Notes: generated by a model from the letters alone, not told the origin. A DNA stretch of 38,794 nucleotides from Faecalibacterium sp. (GCA_020025825.1 JAHHRL010000016.1:1-38794); one strand, 5' to 3'; counted from the first letter of the stretch, positions 15,326 to 24,612 are shown. Numbers and translations: made by a program.

Positions 15326-16204
15326 TTGAAATCTGACAAAAGAAGAATCGGATTCCTGCTGTTCTGCTTAGCACCGGCAACAATCCTGTTCCTAGTGTTC
15401 ATGATTCTGCCCACTCTGAACGTTTTTCGTATGTCTCTGTTCGAGCGAGGAGCATACTCTCCCACAGAAACCTTTGTGGGTATGAGTAACTTCGTGACGC
15501 TGTTTGGGGATGTAAAGTTTATTACAGCTATGCAGAATACAGTGCTGCTGATTGTTACCGTTACAATCATTACCTTTGCGTTTGCACTGGTATTTGCAGG
15601 TATTTTGACCCGTGAAAAAATCCGTGGCCAAAATTTCTTCCGCATTGTGTTCTACATCCCGAATATTCTGTCCATTGTTGTTATTGCAGGTATCTTCTCT
15701 GCAATTTACAAGCCGGACAGCACCGGTATGCTGAACAGCATCGCTTCTTTCCTGAGTGGTAAAACCGTCGAAATCCTGTGGAAAGACCAGCCCATGGTTA
15801 TTGTAAGTATCATTATCGCCATGGTTTGGCAGGCCATCGGATATTACATGGTTATGTACATGGCTTCGATGTCTGCGGTTTCCGAAAGTTTGTATGAGAG
15901 CGCAAGTTTGGACGGCGCAGGCCGCTTGACCCAGTTCTTCCAGATTACCATTCCGTTGATTTGGACCAATATTCGCACTACGCTGACTTTCTTTATCATT
16001 TCTACCATCAATATGGCATTCCTGTTTGTAAAAGCCATGATTGCACCCGGTATGGCTGACGTTGGCCTGAGCTTTATGTATAACCAAAAGGATGCAGGTC
16101 TGTACGGCTACAGCATGGCTGCCGGCGTTGTAATGTTTATTTTCTCCTTTGCGCTGGCAGGCTTGGTAAACTTGGTCACAAAGCGTGACGTTCAGGAGGT
16201 GTAA
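15326..16204 (+). CDS. Sugar ABC transporter permease, MalF/UgpA type
   Basis: This 292-residue membrane subunit has six hydrophobic helices and the EAA loop YESASLDGAGRLTQFFQITIPLIW, the contact site for the ATPase. The first helix is IGFLLFCLAPATILFLVFMI. I chose the TTG at 15326, nine bases after AAAGGGG; a TTG at 15317 directly abuts that site. It pairs with the next permease, whose ATG is five bases past this stop. No ABC ATPase is encoded nearby, so a shared MsmK-type ATPase elsewhere is likely. Confidence 0.9.
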   Translation: MKSDKRRIGFLLFCLAPATILFLVFMILPTLNVFRMSLFERGAYSPTETFVGMSNFVTLFGDVKFITAMQNTVLLIVTVTIITFAFALVFAGILTREKIRGQNFFRIVFYIPNILSIVVIAGIFSAIYKPDSTGMLNSIASFLSGKTVEILWKDQPMVIVSIIIAMVWQAIGYYMVMYMASMSAVSESLYESASLDGAGRLTQFFQITIPLIWTNIRTTLTFFIISTINMAFLFVKAMIAPGMADVGLSFMYNQKDAGLYGYSMAAGVVMFIFSFALAGLVNLVTKRDVQEV

Positions 16205-16208
16205 TACA

Positions 16209-17105
16209 ATGGAAGGTAAAAAAATGAAAAAGGGCTCCTATGGGGACGTCCTGTATAAGGCTTTCATCTATGTTGCACTGGTTACCCTGGCTATTACGGT
16301 AATCGTTCCTGTGGGCTGGGCTTTCTTGGCATCCTTAAAGGAAAATGCCCAGTTTTACGGCAATCCTTGGCAGCTGCCCAACGGCCTGCACTGGGAAAAC
16401 TTTGTAAACGCTTGGAATGCTGCCGATATGGGCAGCTACATGGTAAACTCCGTTTTGGTTACCACCATGGCACTGATTATGCTGCTGGTTTTTGCGCTGC
16501 CCTGTGCATACGCAATTTCCCGCTTTAAGTTTAAGGGCCGCAATTTCCTGCAGACTGCTTTTATGGCAGGCTTGTTTATCAACGTAAACTACATCGTCGT
16601 GCCAATCTTCCTGATGCTGAAGGACGGCGATGTGTGGCTGAAAAAGACATTTGGCAGCCCCTTCCTGCTCAATAACCTGTTTATTCTGGCACTGGTTTAC
16701 GCAGCAACTGCGCTGCCCTTTACCGTTTACATTTTGTCCGGTTACTTTGCATCTCTGCCTCACGATTACGAGGAGGCTGCTTACATTGATGGTGCAGGTT
16801 ACTTTACCGCTATGGTTCGTATCATCTTCCCCATGGCAAAGCCCTCTATCATCACCATTATTTTGTTCAATTTCCTTTCTTTCTGGAACGAGTACATTAT
16901 TTCCATGACCTTGATGAGCTCGGCGGGCGGCTCCAAAACATTGCCGGTTGGCCTGCTGAACCTGATGCAGTCTGCACAGTCGCAAACGGATTTCGGCCGT
17001 ATGTATGCAGGTCTGGTTATCGTTATGCTGCCCACCATTATCCTGTATATGTGTGTGCAAAAGCAGTTGACCGAAGGTATGACGGTTGGCGGCCTGAAGG
17101 GCTAA
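16209..17105 (+). CDS. Sugar ABC transporter permease, MalG/UgpE type
   Basis: This 298-residue second permease has a first helix AFIYVALVTLAITVIVPVGWAFLASLK, a periplasmic-type loop (GLHWENFVNAWNAADMGSYMVNS) and the EAA loop YEEAAYIDGAGYFTAMVRIIFPMAKPS. It ends in the family-typical EGMTVGGLKG. The start at 16209 follows AGGAGGTG by seven bases; the ribosome site lies inside the preceding gene. It forms the heterodimeric channel with the upstream permease. Confidence 0.9.
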   Translation: MEGKKMKKGSYGDVLYKAFIYVALVTLAITVIVPVGWAFLASLKENAQFYGNPWQLPNGLHWENFVNAWNAADMGSYMVNSVLVTTMALIMLLVFALPCAYAISRFKFKGRNFLQTAFMAGLFINVNYIVVPIFLMLKDGDVWLKKTFGSPFLLNNLFILALVYAATALPFTVYILSGYFASLPHDYEEAAYIDGAGYFTAMVRIIFPMAKPSIITIILFNFLSFWNEYIISMTLMSSAGGSKTLPVGLLNLMQSAQSQTDFGRMYAGLVIVMLPTIILYMCVQKQLTEGMTVGGLKG

Positions 17106-17117
17106 AGGAGATAAACC

Positions 17118-17309
17118 ATGAAAAACTTTTGGAAAGAACATAAATCATTGCGCACGATTTTAATGCTGGTATCGTTTGTGGTTGGTCTGGTGCTTTTGTA
17201 TCAGGGGTGGAGCATGACCGGCCAGTTAAAGGGTCTTGGCATCGAGCTGCTGGGCGTTGCACTGGTATTGGTAACCCTGTGGCTGTACAATAAGCCCTAT
17301 GCAGATTGA
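17118..17309 (+). CDS. Small two-helix membrane protein in the sugar importer operon
   Basis: This 63-residue protein has a charged start (MKNFWKEHKSLR) and two predicted helices (about 13-29 and 39-57) with a GQLKGLGIE turn, ending NKPYAD. It starts 12 bases after the permease stop behind AAAGGAG and ends 24 bases before the phosphorylase, so it is surely co-transcribed. I recall similar short membrane proteins beside clostridial sugar permeases (possibly annotated DUF6903), but cannot confirm the family. It may assist the transporter; the function is unknown. Confidence 0.8.
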   Translation: MKNFWKEHKSLRTILMLVSFVVGLVLLYQGWSMTGQLKGLGIELLGVALVLVTLWLYNKPYAD

Positions 17310-17333
17310 TTGGGACATAAAAGGAGAGTATAT

Positions 17334-19493
17334 ATGAGTGATATGAAGCGTCAGGGTCGCGTTACCATTCCTACCGATGTGGACGTTGTACCGCAAACAC
17401 TGGAAATTATGAAGCGCTGGGGCGCAGATGCTCTGCGTGACTGCGACGGCACAGACTTCCCGCAGGAGCTGCGTGATGCAGATGCCAAGGTGTATGCAAC
17501 CTATTACACCACCCGTAAAGATAATGCTTGGGCAAAGGCAAACCCGGACGAAGTGCAGCAGTGCTACATCATGACCGGTTTTTACACCGCAAATGGCGAT
17601 ACCGTTACCATTCCTCTGCTGAAGGGCATCAGCCCTGAGCTGATGGAGGTCAACACCCGTGACGATATTACTCGTTGGTGGGAAGTTATGGACCGTACTA
17701 CCGGCGAGCCGGTTCCCTGCGATAAGTGGAGCTATGCCGATGGTGCTGTTACCGTGCAGGCTGTGCCTTTCCACGAGTACACAGTCAGCTTTTTGGCTTA
17801 CCTGATTTGGGACCCCGTACACATGTACAACGCAACCATCAATGACTGGAAGGACTTTGAGCACCAGATTACCTTTGACGTGCGCCAGCCCAAAACCCGT
17901 AAGTACACTATGGAGCGCCTGCGTAAGTTCATCGCAGAGCACCCCTATGTAAATGTTATCCGCTATACCACCTTCTTCCACCAGTTTACACTGGTGTTCG
18001 ACGAGCTGAAGCGTGAAAAGTACGTTGACTGGTACGGATACTCCGCATCTGTCAGCCCCTATATTCTGGACCAGTTCGAGAAGGAAGTTGGCTACAAGTT
18101 CCGCCCCGAGTTCATCATCGACCAGGGCTACTACAACAACCAGTACCGTGTGCCCAGCAAGGAGTTTAAGGACTTCCAGGCATTCCAGCGCCGTGAGGTT
18201 GCAAAACTTGCTAAGGAAATGGTCGATATTACCCACGAGTGCGGCTGCGAAGCTATGATGTTCTTGGGCGACCACTGGATTGGCACCGAGCCCTTCATGG
18301 AGGAGTTCAAGTCCATCGGTCTGGACGCAGTTGTTGGCAGCGTTGGCAATGGTTCTACCCTGCGCCTGATTAGCGACATCGACGGTGTTAAGTACACCGA
18401 GGGCCGCTTCCTGCCTTACTTCTTCCCCGATACTTTCCACGAGGGCGGCGACCCCGTGCAGGAAGCTAAGGTAAACTGGGTTACCGCACGCCGTGCAATC
18501 CTGCGTAAGCCTGTCGACCGTATCGGCTACGGCGGATACCTGAAGCTGGCTCTGGAGTTCCCGGAGTTCATCGACTACGTCCAGTCTGTCTGCGACGAGT
18601 TCCGTGAGCTGTATACCAACATCAAGGGCACCACGCCTTACTGCGTAAAGAAGGTTGCCGTGCTGAACTGCTGGGGCAAGATGCGTGCATGGGGCTGCCA
18701 CATGGTACACCATGCTTTGTACCAGAAGCAGAACTACAGCTATGCAGGCGTGATTGAGATGCTGTCCGGCGCACCGTTTGACGTAAAGTTTATCAGCTTC
18801 GACGACATTAAGGCTGACCCCTCTATCCTGAAGGATATCGACGTGCTGATTAACGTAGGTGATGCAGATACCGCACACACCGGCGGCATCTACTGGGAGG
18901 ACGCAGCCATCAGCTCTGCTATTAAGGAGTTTGTCTACAACGGCGGCGGCTTTATCGGCGTAGGTGAGCCTTCCGGCCACCAGTATCAGGGCCGTTTCCT
19001 GCAGCTGGCAAGCGTGCTGGGCGTCGAGGAAGAAACCGGCTTTACCCTGAACTACGATAAGTACAACTGGGAGGAAAAGCCCGGCCACTTTATCTTGGCT
19101 GATACCACTAAGCCTGTTGACTTTGGCGAAGGCAAAAAGAACATCTACGCATTTGAGGGTACTGATATCCTGGTCCAGAAGGACAAGGAAGTGCAGATGG
19201 CTGTGCATGAGTATGGCAAGGGCCGTTCTGTGTATATCAGCGGTGTGCCTTACAGCTTCGAGAACAGCCGTATGCTGTATCGTGCAATGCTGTGGAGTGC
19301 TCATGGCGAGCAGGACCTGCACACTTGGTTCTCCTCTAACTTCAACGTGGAAGTGCACGCTTACGTTGCAAACGGCAAGTACTGCGTTGTAAACAACACC
19401 TACGAGCCGCAGGATACCACCGTCTATACTACCGACGGCAACCACTTTGACCTGCACTTGGATGCAAACGAAATCAAGTGGTACGAAATCTAA
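17334..19493 (+). CDS. lnpA: 1,3-beta-galactosyl-N-acetylhexosamine phosphorylase (GH112)
   Basis: This 719-residue cytoplasmic phosphorylase is near the length of GH112 enzymes (about 720-750). It splits galacto-N-biose or lacto-N-biose with phosphate into galactose 1-phosphate and GalNAc or GlcNAc. The N-terminus (GRVTIPTD, LMKGISPE-like LLKGISPEL, WWEVMDRTTGE) matches remembered Bifidobacterium LnpA, and a glutamine-amidotransferase-like domain (YNGGGFIGVGEPSG) occupies the second half. The ATG at 17334 has AAAGGAGA six bases upstream. GH112 also includes galactosyl-rhamnose phosphorylases. The adjacent HexNAc 1-kinase favours the HexNAc specificity but does not prove it. Codon use is that of a highly expressed gene. 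Confidence 0.88.
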   Translation: MSDMKRQGRVTIPTDVDVVPQTLEIMKRWGADALRDCDGTDFPQELRDADAKVYATYYTTRKDNAWAKANPDEVQQCYIMTGFYTANGDTVTIPLLKGISPELMEVNTRDDITRWWEVMDRTTGEPVPCDKWSYADGAVTVQAVPFHEYTVSFLAYLIWDPVHMYNATINDWKDFEHQITFDVRQPKTRKYTMERLRKFIAEHPYVNVIRYTTFFHQFTLVFDELKREKYVDWYGYSASVSPYILDQFEKEVGYKFRPEFIIDQGYYNNQYRVPSKEFKDFQAFQRREVAKLAKEMVDITHECGCEAMMFLGDHWIGTEPFMEEFKSIGLDAVVGSVGNGSTLRLISDIDGVKYTEGRFLPYFFPDTFHEGGDPVQEAKVNWVTARRAILRKPVDRIGYGGYLKLALEFPEFIDYVQSVCDEFRELYTNIKGTTPYCVKKVAVLNCWGKMRAWGCHMVHHALYQKQNYSYAGVIEMLSGAPFDVKFISFDDIKADPSILKDIDVLINVGDADTAHTGGIYWEDAAISSAIKEFVYNGGGFIGVGEPSGHQYQGRFLQLASVLGVEEETGFTLNYDKYNWEEKPGHFILADTTKPVDFGEGKKNIYAFEGTDILVQKDKEVQMAVHEYGKGRSVYISGVPYSFENSRMLYRAMLWSAHGEQDLHTWFSSNFNVEVHAYVANGKYCVVNNTYEPQDTTVYTTDGNHFDLHLDANEIKWYEI

Positions 19494-19496
19494 AAT

Positions 19497-19530
19497 AAAA
19501 AAGCCCCTGCGATTGCAGAAGGTGCTTTTT
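19497..19530 (+). terminator. Terminator after the GH112 gene
   Basis: AAAAAGC/GCTTTTT outer arms with an interrupted CCTGC/GCAG-AGG inner stem, four bases after the stop codon. A second, stronger hairpin follows at once. Confidence 0.65.
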
Positions 19531-19539
19531 ACAAAAAAT

Positions 19540-19575
19540 GAGCGATGCCAGACCATTAGCGGTTTGGCATCGCTC
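19540..19575. terminator. Strong bidirectional terminator between convergent operons
   Basis: A 15-bp stem (one G-T pair) with a six-base loop, followed by GTTTTGTTTT on plus and ATTTTTT on minus. It ends the sugar operon and the five-gene flavoprotein operon that stops at 19651. Confidence 0.9.
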
Positions 19576-19650
19576 GTTTTGTTTTATGGCCCTGCCGCCA
19601 AACGGCAAGGACTTAACTTGATAAAGGGAAAAGGAGACTTCGCAAATTTA

Positions 19651-21402
19651 TCAGCGGTAAGCTTCTCTGGTATTCAGGTGCTTTTTCTCATCTTCGGGCA
19701 GGTCCAGACCAATTGTTCCGCCCGGATTCATTAGGTAGTCCGGGTCGAAGTAGTCTTTCAAAACACGGAAGACACCATACTCCGTTTCGCCGATGTAGCT
19801 TTCCAGCCATGGTGCAAACATCTTGCCAATGCCATGGTGATGGGAGATAGCAGCACCGGATTTTTGGATAGCGTCCAAAATAGTGGTGTGGTAAGCCTTA
19901 AAGGCTTTTTCGTCCTTCATCTTGGTGATAAAGATAAAGTACAGGTTAGCACCCTGCGGATAGCAATGAGACATATGGGTGGTAACCACCGTGTTGGGCA
20001 GTGCATGGCAAACGGCACGCACATCACGGTGTACCTGTGCCATGTTCGACCATGTAACTGCGCATTCCAAGGTGTCCGTCACAACACCGAAGTCCATCAT
20101 GGAGTCCCGCAGATAGGGGTCGTTAAAGCGGCCTTTTTCCCAGCTCTTGGTTACAAAGCCGGTCATGGGCATTGCACCGTAGCGGCGGGCAATGCGATGA
20201 ATGTTTTTGGCAGCATTTTTGGAAAAGCCCTTTTCACCATCTGTGAAGCCTAAGAACATACACCGTTCCATGTCTTTGAAGCCCAGTTTACCCAGCAAAG
20301 GCTCTAACGGGGTGTCATCCACGTTATACAGCTTCAGCATTAAGTGGGTTTCTTCCGGGTCAGAAAGGCGGAATACCGATGCGTTGCCACCCTCGCTTTG
20401 CATCATTTCTCGTGCGGCTTCCATCGCAATTTCCCAGTTTTTGAACATATAGGAAAAACGCTTGCGGTTTTCCGGCATCCAGCGGAATACACGCAGGGTT
20501 ACCTCTGTCAGTACGCCAAAGGTGCCCTCGGAGCCCATCATAATCTGGTTTAGATTCGGGCCGGTAGCCTCACGTGGGTAGTGCGGGGTCTGGATGGTGC
20601 CAATGGGCGTTGCGTACCGCTGGGAAAGTACAATGTCCGCAATGGTGCCGTAATAGGTGCTGTTTTGTCCGGCACCACGGGTAACGGTCCAGCCGCCAAC
20701 GGAGCTGTACTCAAAGGATTGGGGGAAGTGGCCGCAGGTGTACTGGCGCTTTGCGCCAAACAGCTTGGGGGCGTCCTGCAAGGTTTTTTCCAAATCCGGC
20801 CCGGACATACCGGCCTGTACAGTGATAGTCTGGTCGATTTCGTTAAAGCTAATCACCTTGTTAAAACGCTTGCGCATATCCAAAGTGATGCCGCCTTTTA
20901 CAGCCTCCATACCACGGGTAACCGAGGAACCGCCGCCGTATACGTACAGCGGGATTTTGTTTGCCACTGCATAGGCAACGATTTTTTCTACCTGCTCGGT
21001 GGTATCGGGATAAACCACCACATCGGGGATATTCTCGATGACCTTATGGCGCAGCCGTAAAATATCATAAGCGGTAGAGCCATAGGCAACATCTAAGCGT
21101 GGGTAATCCGCTGTGGTAACAAACTCAGCGCCCACAATTTCCCTTAAAGCTGCAACGTGCTTGGGGTCAATACGAGAAGGATAGGCCGACAGGTCTACTT
21201 GGTCAAAGCCAATGTCGTCCGTGTACTGCTTGAAGTCCTCGTCGGTCATTTTGAAGGTTTCCTTCATCAGATTATAAAGGGACTCCTTCGGGTATTTGAA
21301 AAAGTTGGGGTCACCCCAGCGAAAGATGGAGCGGTAACTTCCCTCAGGCGCAGGGGTGCGGAGCCAGTTTGGCTCAAAACCTTTATACGGTTTGGTGCTC
21401 AT
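19651..21402 (-). CDS. FAD-binding oxidase of the alkyl-DHAP synthase/YgcU family
   Basis: This 583-residue flavoprotein has the VAO/PCMH FAD fold. The FAD loop YGGGSSVTRG is at residues 155-164, MGSEGTFGVLTEVTLRVF is near 290, and the C-terminal HHHGIGK is at 521-527, followed by YFDPDYLMNPGGTIG. The HHH motif and PHYPREATGPN segment resemble alkyldihydroxyacetone-phosphate synthase, while the C-terminal part also matches E. coli YgcU, a dehydrogenase of unknown substrate. It is the last gene of the operon and overlaps the FGGY kinase by 20 bases, with its ribosome site AAGGAG inside the kinase frame. Ether-lipid synthesis and oxidation of a phosphorylated polyol are both possible; neither is shown. 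Confidence 0.85.
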   Translation of the reverse strand: MSTKPYKGFEPNWLRTPAPEGSYRSIFRWGDPNFFKYPKESLYNLMKETFKMTDEDFKQYTDDIGFDQVDLSAYPSRIDPKHVAALREIVGAEFVTTADYPRLDVAYGSTAYDILRLRHKVIENIPDVVVYPDTTEQVEKIVAYAVANKIPLYVYGGGSSVTRGMEAVKGGITLDMRKRFNKVISFNEIDQTITVQAGMSGPDLEKTLQDAPKLFGAKRQYTCGHFPQSFEYSSVGGWTVTRGAGQNSTYYGTIADIVLSQRYATPIGTIQTPHYPREATGPNLNQIMMGSEGTFGVLTEVTLRVFRWMPENRKRFSYMFKNWEIAMEAAREMMQSEGGNASVFRLSDPEETHLMLKLYNVDDTPLEPLLGKLGFKDMERCMFLGFTDGEKGFSKNAAKNIHRIARRYGAMPMTGFVTKSWEKGRFNDPYLRDSMMDFGVVTDTLECAVTWSNMAQVHRDVRAVCHALPNTVVTTHMSHCYPQGANLYFIFITKMKDEKAFKAYHTTILDAIQKSGAAISHHHGIGKMFAPWLESYIGETEYGVFRVLKDYFDPDYLMNPGGTIGLDLPEDEKKHLNTREAYR

Positions 21403-22972
21403 GTTTCGTTGCTCCTTGACGATACTTGCGATTTACAATTTTAATAATTTTGCGATACAGAGGTTCCAGCTGACTATAAATACGGCTGTAAGCACTGTTG
21501 TAGTAGTCCATGTAAATCTGGTGTGTTTCGGGGTTCGGCTGGAACACAGAGGTTTCGTGTACCATATGTTTGCTGGCGTCCTCGTAATCCGTAAACACGT
21601 GCTGTGCCACAAAAGCAACCATGGACGAACCAATGGAGCTGGCCTCATGCGTTTGAATGCGCTTTGTGGGAATACCCAGAATATCCGCCAAAATCTGGCA
21701 GAAAACATCACTCTGAGAGCCGCCGCCGCCCAAGAATACTTCCTCTACATTCACACCGGCACGGCGCTGCATGATGGTAAGGGATTTCAGCATTTCAAAG
21801 CCCAGACCCTCCAAAATAGCACGATACATATGGTAGCGTGTGTGGTGGTCGCTAAAGCCAATAATGGCGCCACGGGAGTTGGGGTTGATAACACCGGGCG
21901 TCCAATAGGGCTGCAGCATCAAACCATCACAGCAGGGGGGCAGGTCTGCAATGCGGTCGTTCAGTAATTCTTCGGGGGAAATGCCCAGCTTTTTGGCTTC
22001 CAGAACATCCTCGTAGCCAAACTCCTTAATAAACCAGGATACCAGCCACATACCACGGAAAATTTCCATTTCCGGGTTGTACATATCATTCAAAACAGCC
22101 GGATAAGCCGGAATAAAGGGCTGCGGCTCAACATACTTCTTCAGGGACAGCTGCACCGTAACGGTGGTGCCCAGCGACATAGCGGCCTGATTTTGGTGGA
22201 TGACCGAAAGGCCCAGGGTTTCGCAGCCCTTGTCAGAGCCGGTAGCAATCAGGGGCAGCCCGGCGGGTACACCGGCATCCTTGGCAAATTGCTCGGTAGT
22301 ATGGCCGATTACCGTACCGGACGGAACCAAATCGCACAGCTTTTCAACAGGTATGTCCAACACGGCACGAATCATATCGTTTTTGCCGGACCAGCGGCGG
22401 TTCTTGTAGTCAAAGGGGATATGGCCAATCATGTTTGCTTGGCTGTCCTTCAAAACGCCGGTCATTTTGTAGTTTAGATAGGTGGGCAGCAAAACATACT
22501 TGGCGGTGTTGGCCCATACCTCTTTTTCGTTTTGCTTAATCCAGTTGCAGGCGGCAGAGGTGTACAAAATTTTGATGGCATCCTCCATGCCTACAGCCTT
22601 CAGCATCAGTTGCTTGTGGGTAGGGATAGGGTCATCAAAGTGCGCCTTGCGCTTATCCAACCAAACAATAATGTCACGCAGCGGTTGATTGTCCTTGTCC
22701 AAGCACATAACCGTGCTGCGGATAACGGTAGACGTAACCGCAATAACGTCTGCCAGTTTGTCTGCGTTACGTTCGCAGATGATGCGGCCGGCTTTGCACA
22801 GCTGGTCGTAGTAAAAGTTTGGGGTTTGCTCAGCCCAGCCGGGCTGGCGGGAAAAGTACGGTTCTTCGTATTTTACCTTGCAAACGTCCTCAAACTTTCC
22901 GTCTGGGCGCACCAAAATGCATCGGGCACTTTGCGTTCCCACATCAAAAGTCATGACGAGTGGGGTTCCCAT
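21383..22972 (-). CDS. FGGY family carbohydrate kinase (YgcE-like)
   Basis: This 529-residue kinase has the two-lobed FGGY fold: N-terminal phosphate loop FDVGTQSARCILV, the sugar-side segment PGWAEQTPNFYYD, the catalytic-Asp region LIATGSDKGCETLG and the C-terminal adenosine motif FLGGGGSQSDVFCQILADILG. It should phosphorylate a polyol or sugar with ATP in the cytosol. Sequence does not show the substrate; pairing with a YgcU-like oxidase mirrors E. coli ygcE-ygcU, also uncharacterised. AGGAGGA precedes the ATG at 22972, 17 bases after the DUF1667 gene. The last 40 residues are basic and lie past the domain. Confidence 0.88.
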   Translation of the reverse strand: MGTPLVMTFDVGTQSARCILVRPDGKFEDVCKVKYEEPYFSRQPGWAEQTPNFYYDQLCKAGRIICERNADKLADVIAVTSTVIRSTVMCLDKDNQPLRDIIVWLDKRKAHFDDPIPTHKQLMLKAVGMEDAIKILYTSAACNWIKQNEKEVWANTAKYVLLPTYLNYKMTGVLKDSQANMIGHIPFDYKNRRWSGKNDMIRAVLDIPVEKLCDLVPSGTVIGHTTEQFAKDAGVPAGLPLIATGSDKGCETLGLSVIHQNQAAMSLGTTVTVQLSLKKYVEPQPFIPAYPAVLNDMYNPEMEIFRGMWLVSWFIKEFGYEDVLEAKKLGISPEELLNDRIADLPPCCDGLMLQPYWTPGVINPNSRGAIIGFSDHHTRYHMYRAILEGLGFEMLKSLTIMQRRAGVNVEEVFLGGGGSQSDVFCQILADILGIPTKRIQTHEASSIGSSMVAFVAQHVFTDYEDASKHMVHETSVFQPNPETHQIYMDYYNSAYSRIYSQLEPLYRKIIKIVNRKYRQGATKHEHQTV

Positions 22973-22989
22973 TTGTGTGATCCTCCTGT

Positions 22990-23349
22990 TTATATATTTT
23001 GCAGTATGCTGCTTGTTGCAATTACATTTACACCAAGTCCTAAGACGTTTTCTAATACAATATCGGACCGCCCGATTTTTTCGGTAACGGTTACCTTATT
23101 GATTTCCCGCATAACGTCAAAAATTTTATCTTTGGGGATATCTGCCGAAACCCGAACCGGCAGTACCGGTACCTGCGGAAAAGCTGTTTTTACCGTAGTG
23201 CAAATGGTGCGTTTGGGATCAGTTAACTCAGACAGAGCAAACGCTTCGCCTCGCTTACAGGAGTTGCCGGACACAACAGGTGTTTCGCCGCTGGTGTCAA
23301 TGGTCATATGGCAGCCACGGGGGCATACGATGCAAACCAGCTCTTTCAC
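22990..23349 (-). CDS. DUF1667 family cysteine-rich protein
   Basis: This 119-residue protein has an N-terminal Cys cluster, CIVCPRGC (C6, C9, C13), and C31 in GNSCKRGEAFA. These could hold an iron-sulfur cluster or zinc. The rest reads PKRTICTTVKTAFP and a PVRVSADIPKDKIFDVM segment typical of DUF1667. In many Clostridia this family sits with a GlpA-like dehydrogenase and an NAD/FAD oxidoreductase, as here, so it is probably the small subunit of that complex. Its ATG overlaps the stop of the oxidoreductase by four bases. Confidence 0.88.
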   Translation of the reverse strand: MKELVCIVCPRGCHMTIDTSGETPVVSGNSCKRGEAFALSELTDPKRTICTTVKTAFPQVPVLPVRVSADIPKDKIFDVMREINKVTVTEKIGRSDIVLENVLGLGVNVIATSSILQNI

Positions 23350-24602
23350 TTGTTCATCACCTCGATTTCAAATTCCAGCTTGCTTTGGGCGCTCAGGTGG
23401 AACGAATCAAAATCAATCAGCAGGCGTTCCATTTCGGGCGGACGTAAAAAGGGGTATCGTTTGCTGAATACGGTTTCGCCGTCTTTTTTAATCAGGAAAG
23501 TGCAGTTGTCCAGCACGTCCCTGCTGCGGAAATACACAACTGTTTTGGAGTTATCGGCGTTCAAATTCAGCTTTTGCGGCACTGCGTACAACAAAGCGTT
23601 GGAAACCGCAATGGGGAGCTCCTGCTTTTGCTGTGCAGCAAAGGCAGCCGCATTGGCACCGGCAATTTCGCCGCTTTCCGAAACATAGTCCACAAGGTCG
23701 TTTACGTGCAGTGCATTACCGCAAGAGAATACACCGTCTACGCTGGTCATAAGCTGTGCATCGACAGCAGGGCCTTTTGTGCGTGGGTCCAGTTTGACAT
23801 CAAGTGTTTCGGCAAGCTCGTTTTCCGGGATTAAGCCGACGGAAAGAATCAAAGCATCGCATTCCACAATTTCTTCTGTGCCGGGGATAGGCACCATGTG
23901 GTCGTCTACTTTAGAGATTTCAACCGCAGTCAGTCTGTCCTGACCAAACACACGGGTAACCGTGGTAGACAGATGCAGCGGAATGTTGTAGTCGTGCAAG
24001 CACTGATGAATGTTACGGGTCAGGCCGGAAGGCGTGGGTTTTGCTTCGTAAACACCCAGTACCTCGGCACCCTCAAGGGTCAGGCGGCGGGCCATAATCA
24101 AACCAATGTCGCCGCTGCCCAGAATTACACACTTTTTGGTGGGCAGCTGCCCCAGCAGGTTGGTAAAGTGCTGTGCAGTGCCTGCGGTAAACACACCGGA
24201 AGGCCGTGTGCCGTGAATCATAACCTGCTTGGCGGTACGTTCACGACAGCCGGTAGCCAAAATGATGGTGTGGGTTTCTACGGTTGTTACGCCGGTGGTG
24301 TTTACCAGTGTAACAAAAAAACTGCCGTTTTCCTTGCGGATACGGGTTACGAAGGTAAGGGTCAGCGCCCGCATATTCCGTTGGTTAAACACATCAATAA
24401 AGCGCTCGGCATATTCCGGGCCGGCCAGCTTTTCCTGAAAGCGCACCAAACCGAAACCATCGTGAATGCATTGCTTTAAAATACCGCCCAGCCGCTCCTC
24501 GCGCTCGACCAAAAGTACATTTGCACCGTTTTTGTCGGCGGCGATTGCAGCGGCTAAACCAGCAGGGCCGCCGCCAATTACGAGAACATCATATTTTTCC
24601 AT
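23346..24602 (-). CDS. NAD(P)/FAD-dependent oxidoreductase
   Basis: This 418-residue flavoprotein has two dinucleotide folds: VIGGGPAGLAAAIAADKNGA at the N-terminus for FAD and VILGSGDIGLIMARRLTLEGA (near residue 155) for NAD(P). A second FAD motif, SVDGVFSCGNALHVNDLVDYV, is near 310. The IATGCRERT-type segment (ILATGCRERTAKQ) also fits the family. It likely passes electrons between the GlpA-like flavoprotein and NAD. The gene starts behind AAGGAGG, 10 bases after the GlpA-like gene, and is translationally coupled to the DUF1667 gene. Confidence 0.9.
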   Translation of the reverse strand: MEKYDVLVIGGGPAGLAAAIAADKNGANVLLVEREERLGGILKQCIHDGFGLVRFQEKLAGPEYAERFIDVFNQRNMRALTLTFVTRIRKENGSFFVTLVNTTGVTTVETHTIILATGCRERTAKQVMIHGTRPSGVFTAGTAQHFTNLLGQLPTKKCVILGSGDIGLIMARRLTLEGAEVLGVYEAKPTPSGLTRNIHQCLHDYNIPLHLSTTVTRVFGQDRLTAVEISKVDDHMVPIPGTEEIVECDALILSVGLIPENELAETLDVKLDPRTKGPAVDAQLMTSVDGVFSCGNALHVNDLVDYVSESGEIAGANAAAFAAQQKQELPIAVSNALLYAVPQKLNLNADNSKTVVYFRSRDVLDNCTFLIKKDGETVFSKRYPFLRPPEMERLLIDFDSFHLSAQSKLEFEIEVMNK

Positions 24603-24612
24603 TTTGTCCTCC

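Noticed and set aside
13818..15383. Long open frame antisense to the sugar-binding protein.
   Set aside because: A shadow of strong codon bias in a highly expressed gene; the plus-strand protein has signal peptide, lipobox and ribosome site.
17226..19556. A very long open frame (over 770 codons) antisense to the GH112 phosphorylase gene.
   Set aside because: It mirrors a highly biased coding sequence that avoids TTA, CTA and TCA codons, so the opposite frame stays open by chance. Its translation is Val/Cys/His-rich and resembles no family, and it has no promoter or ribosome site.
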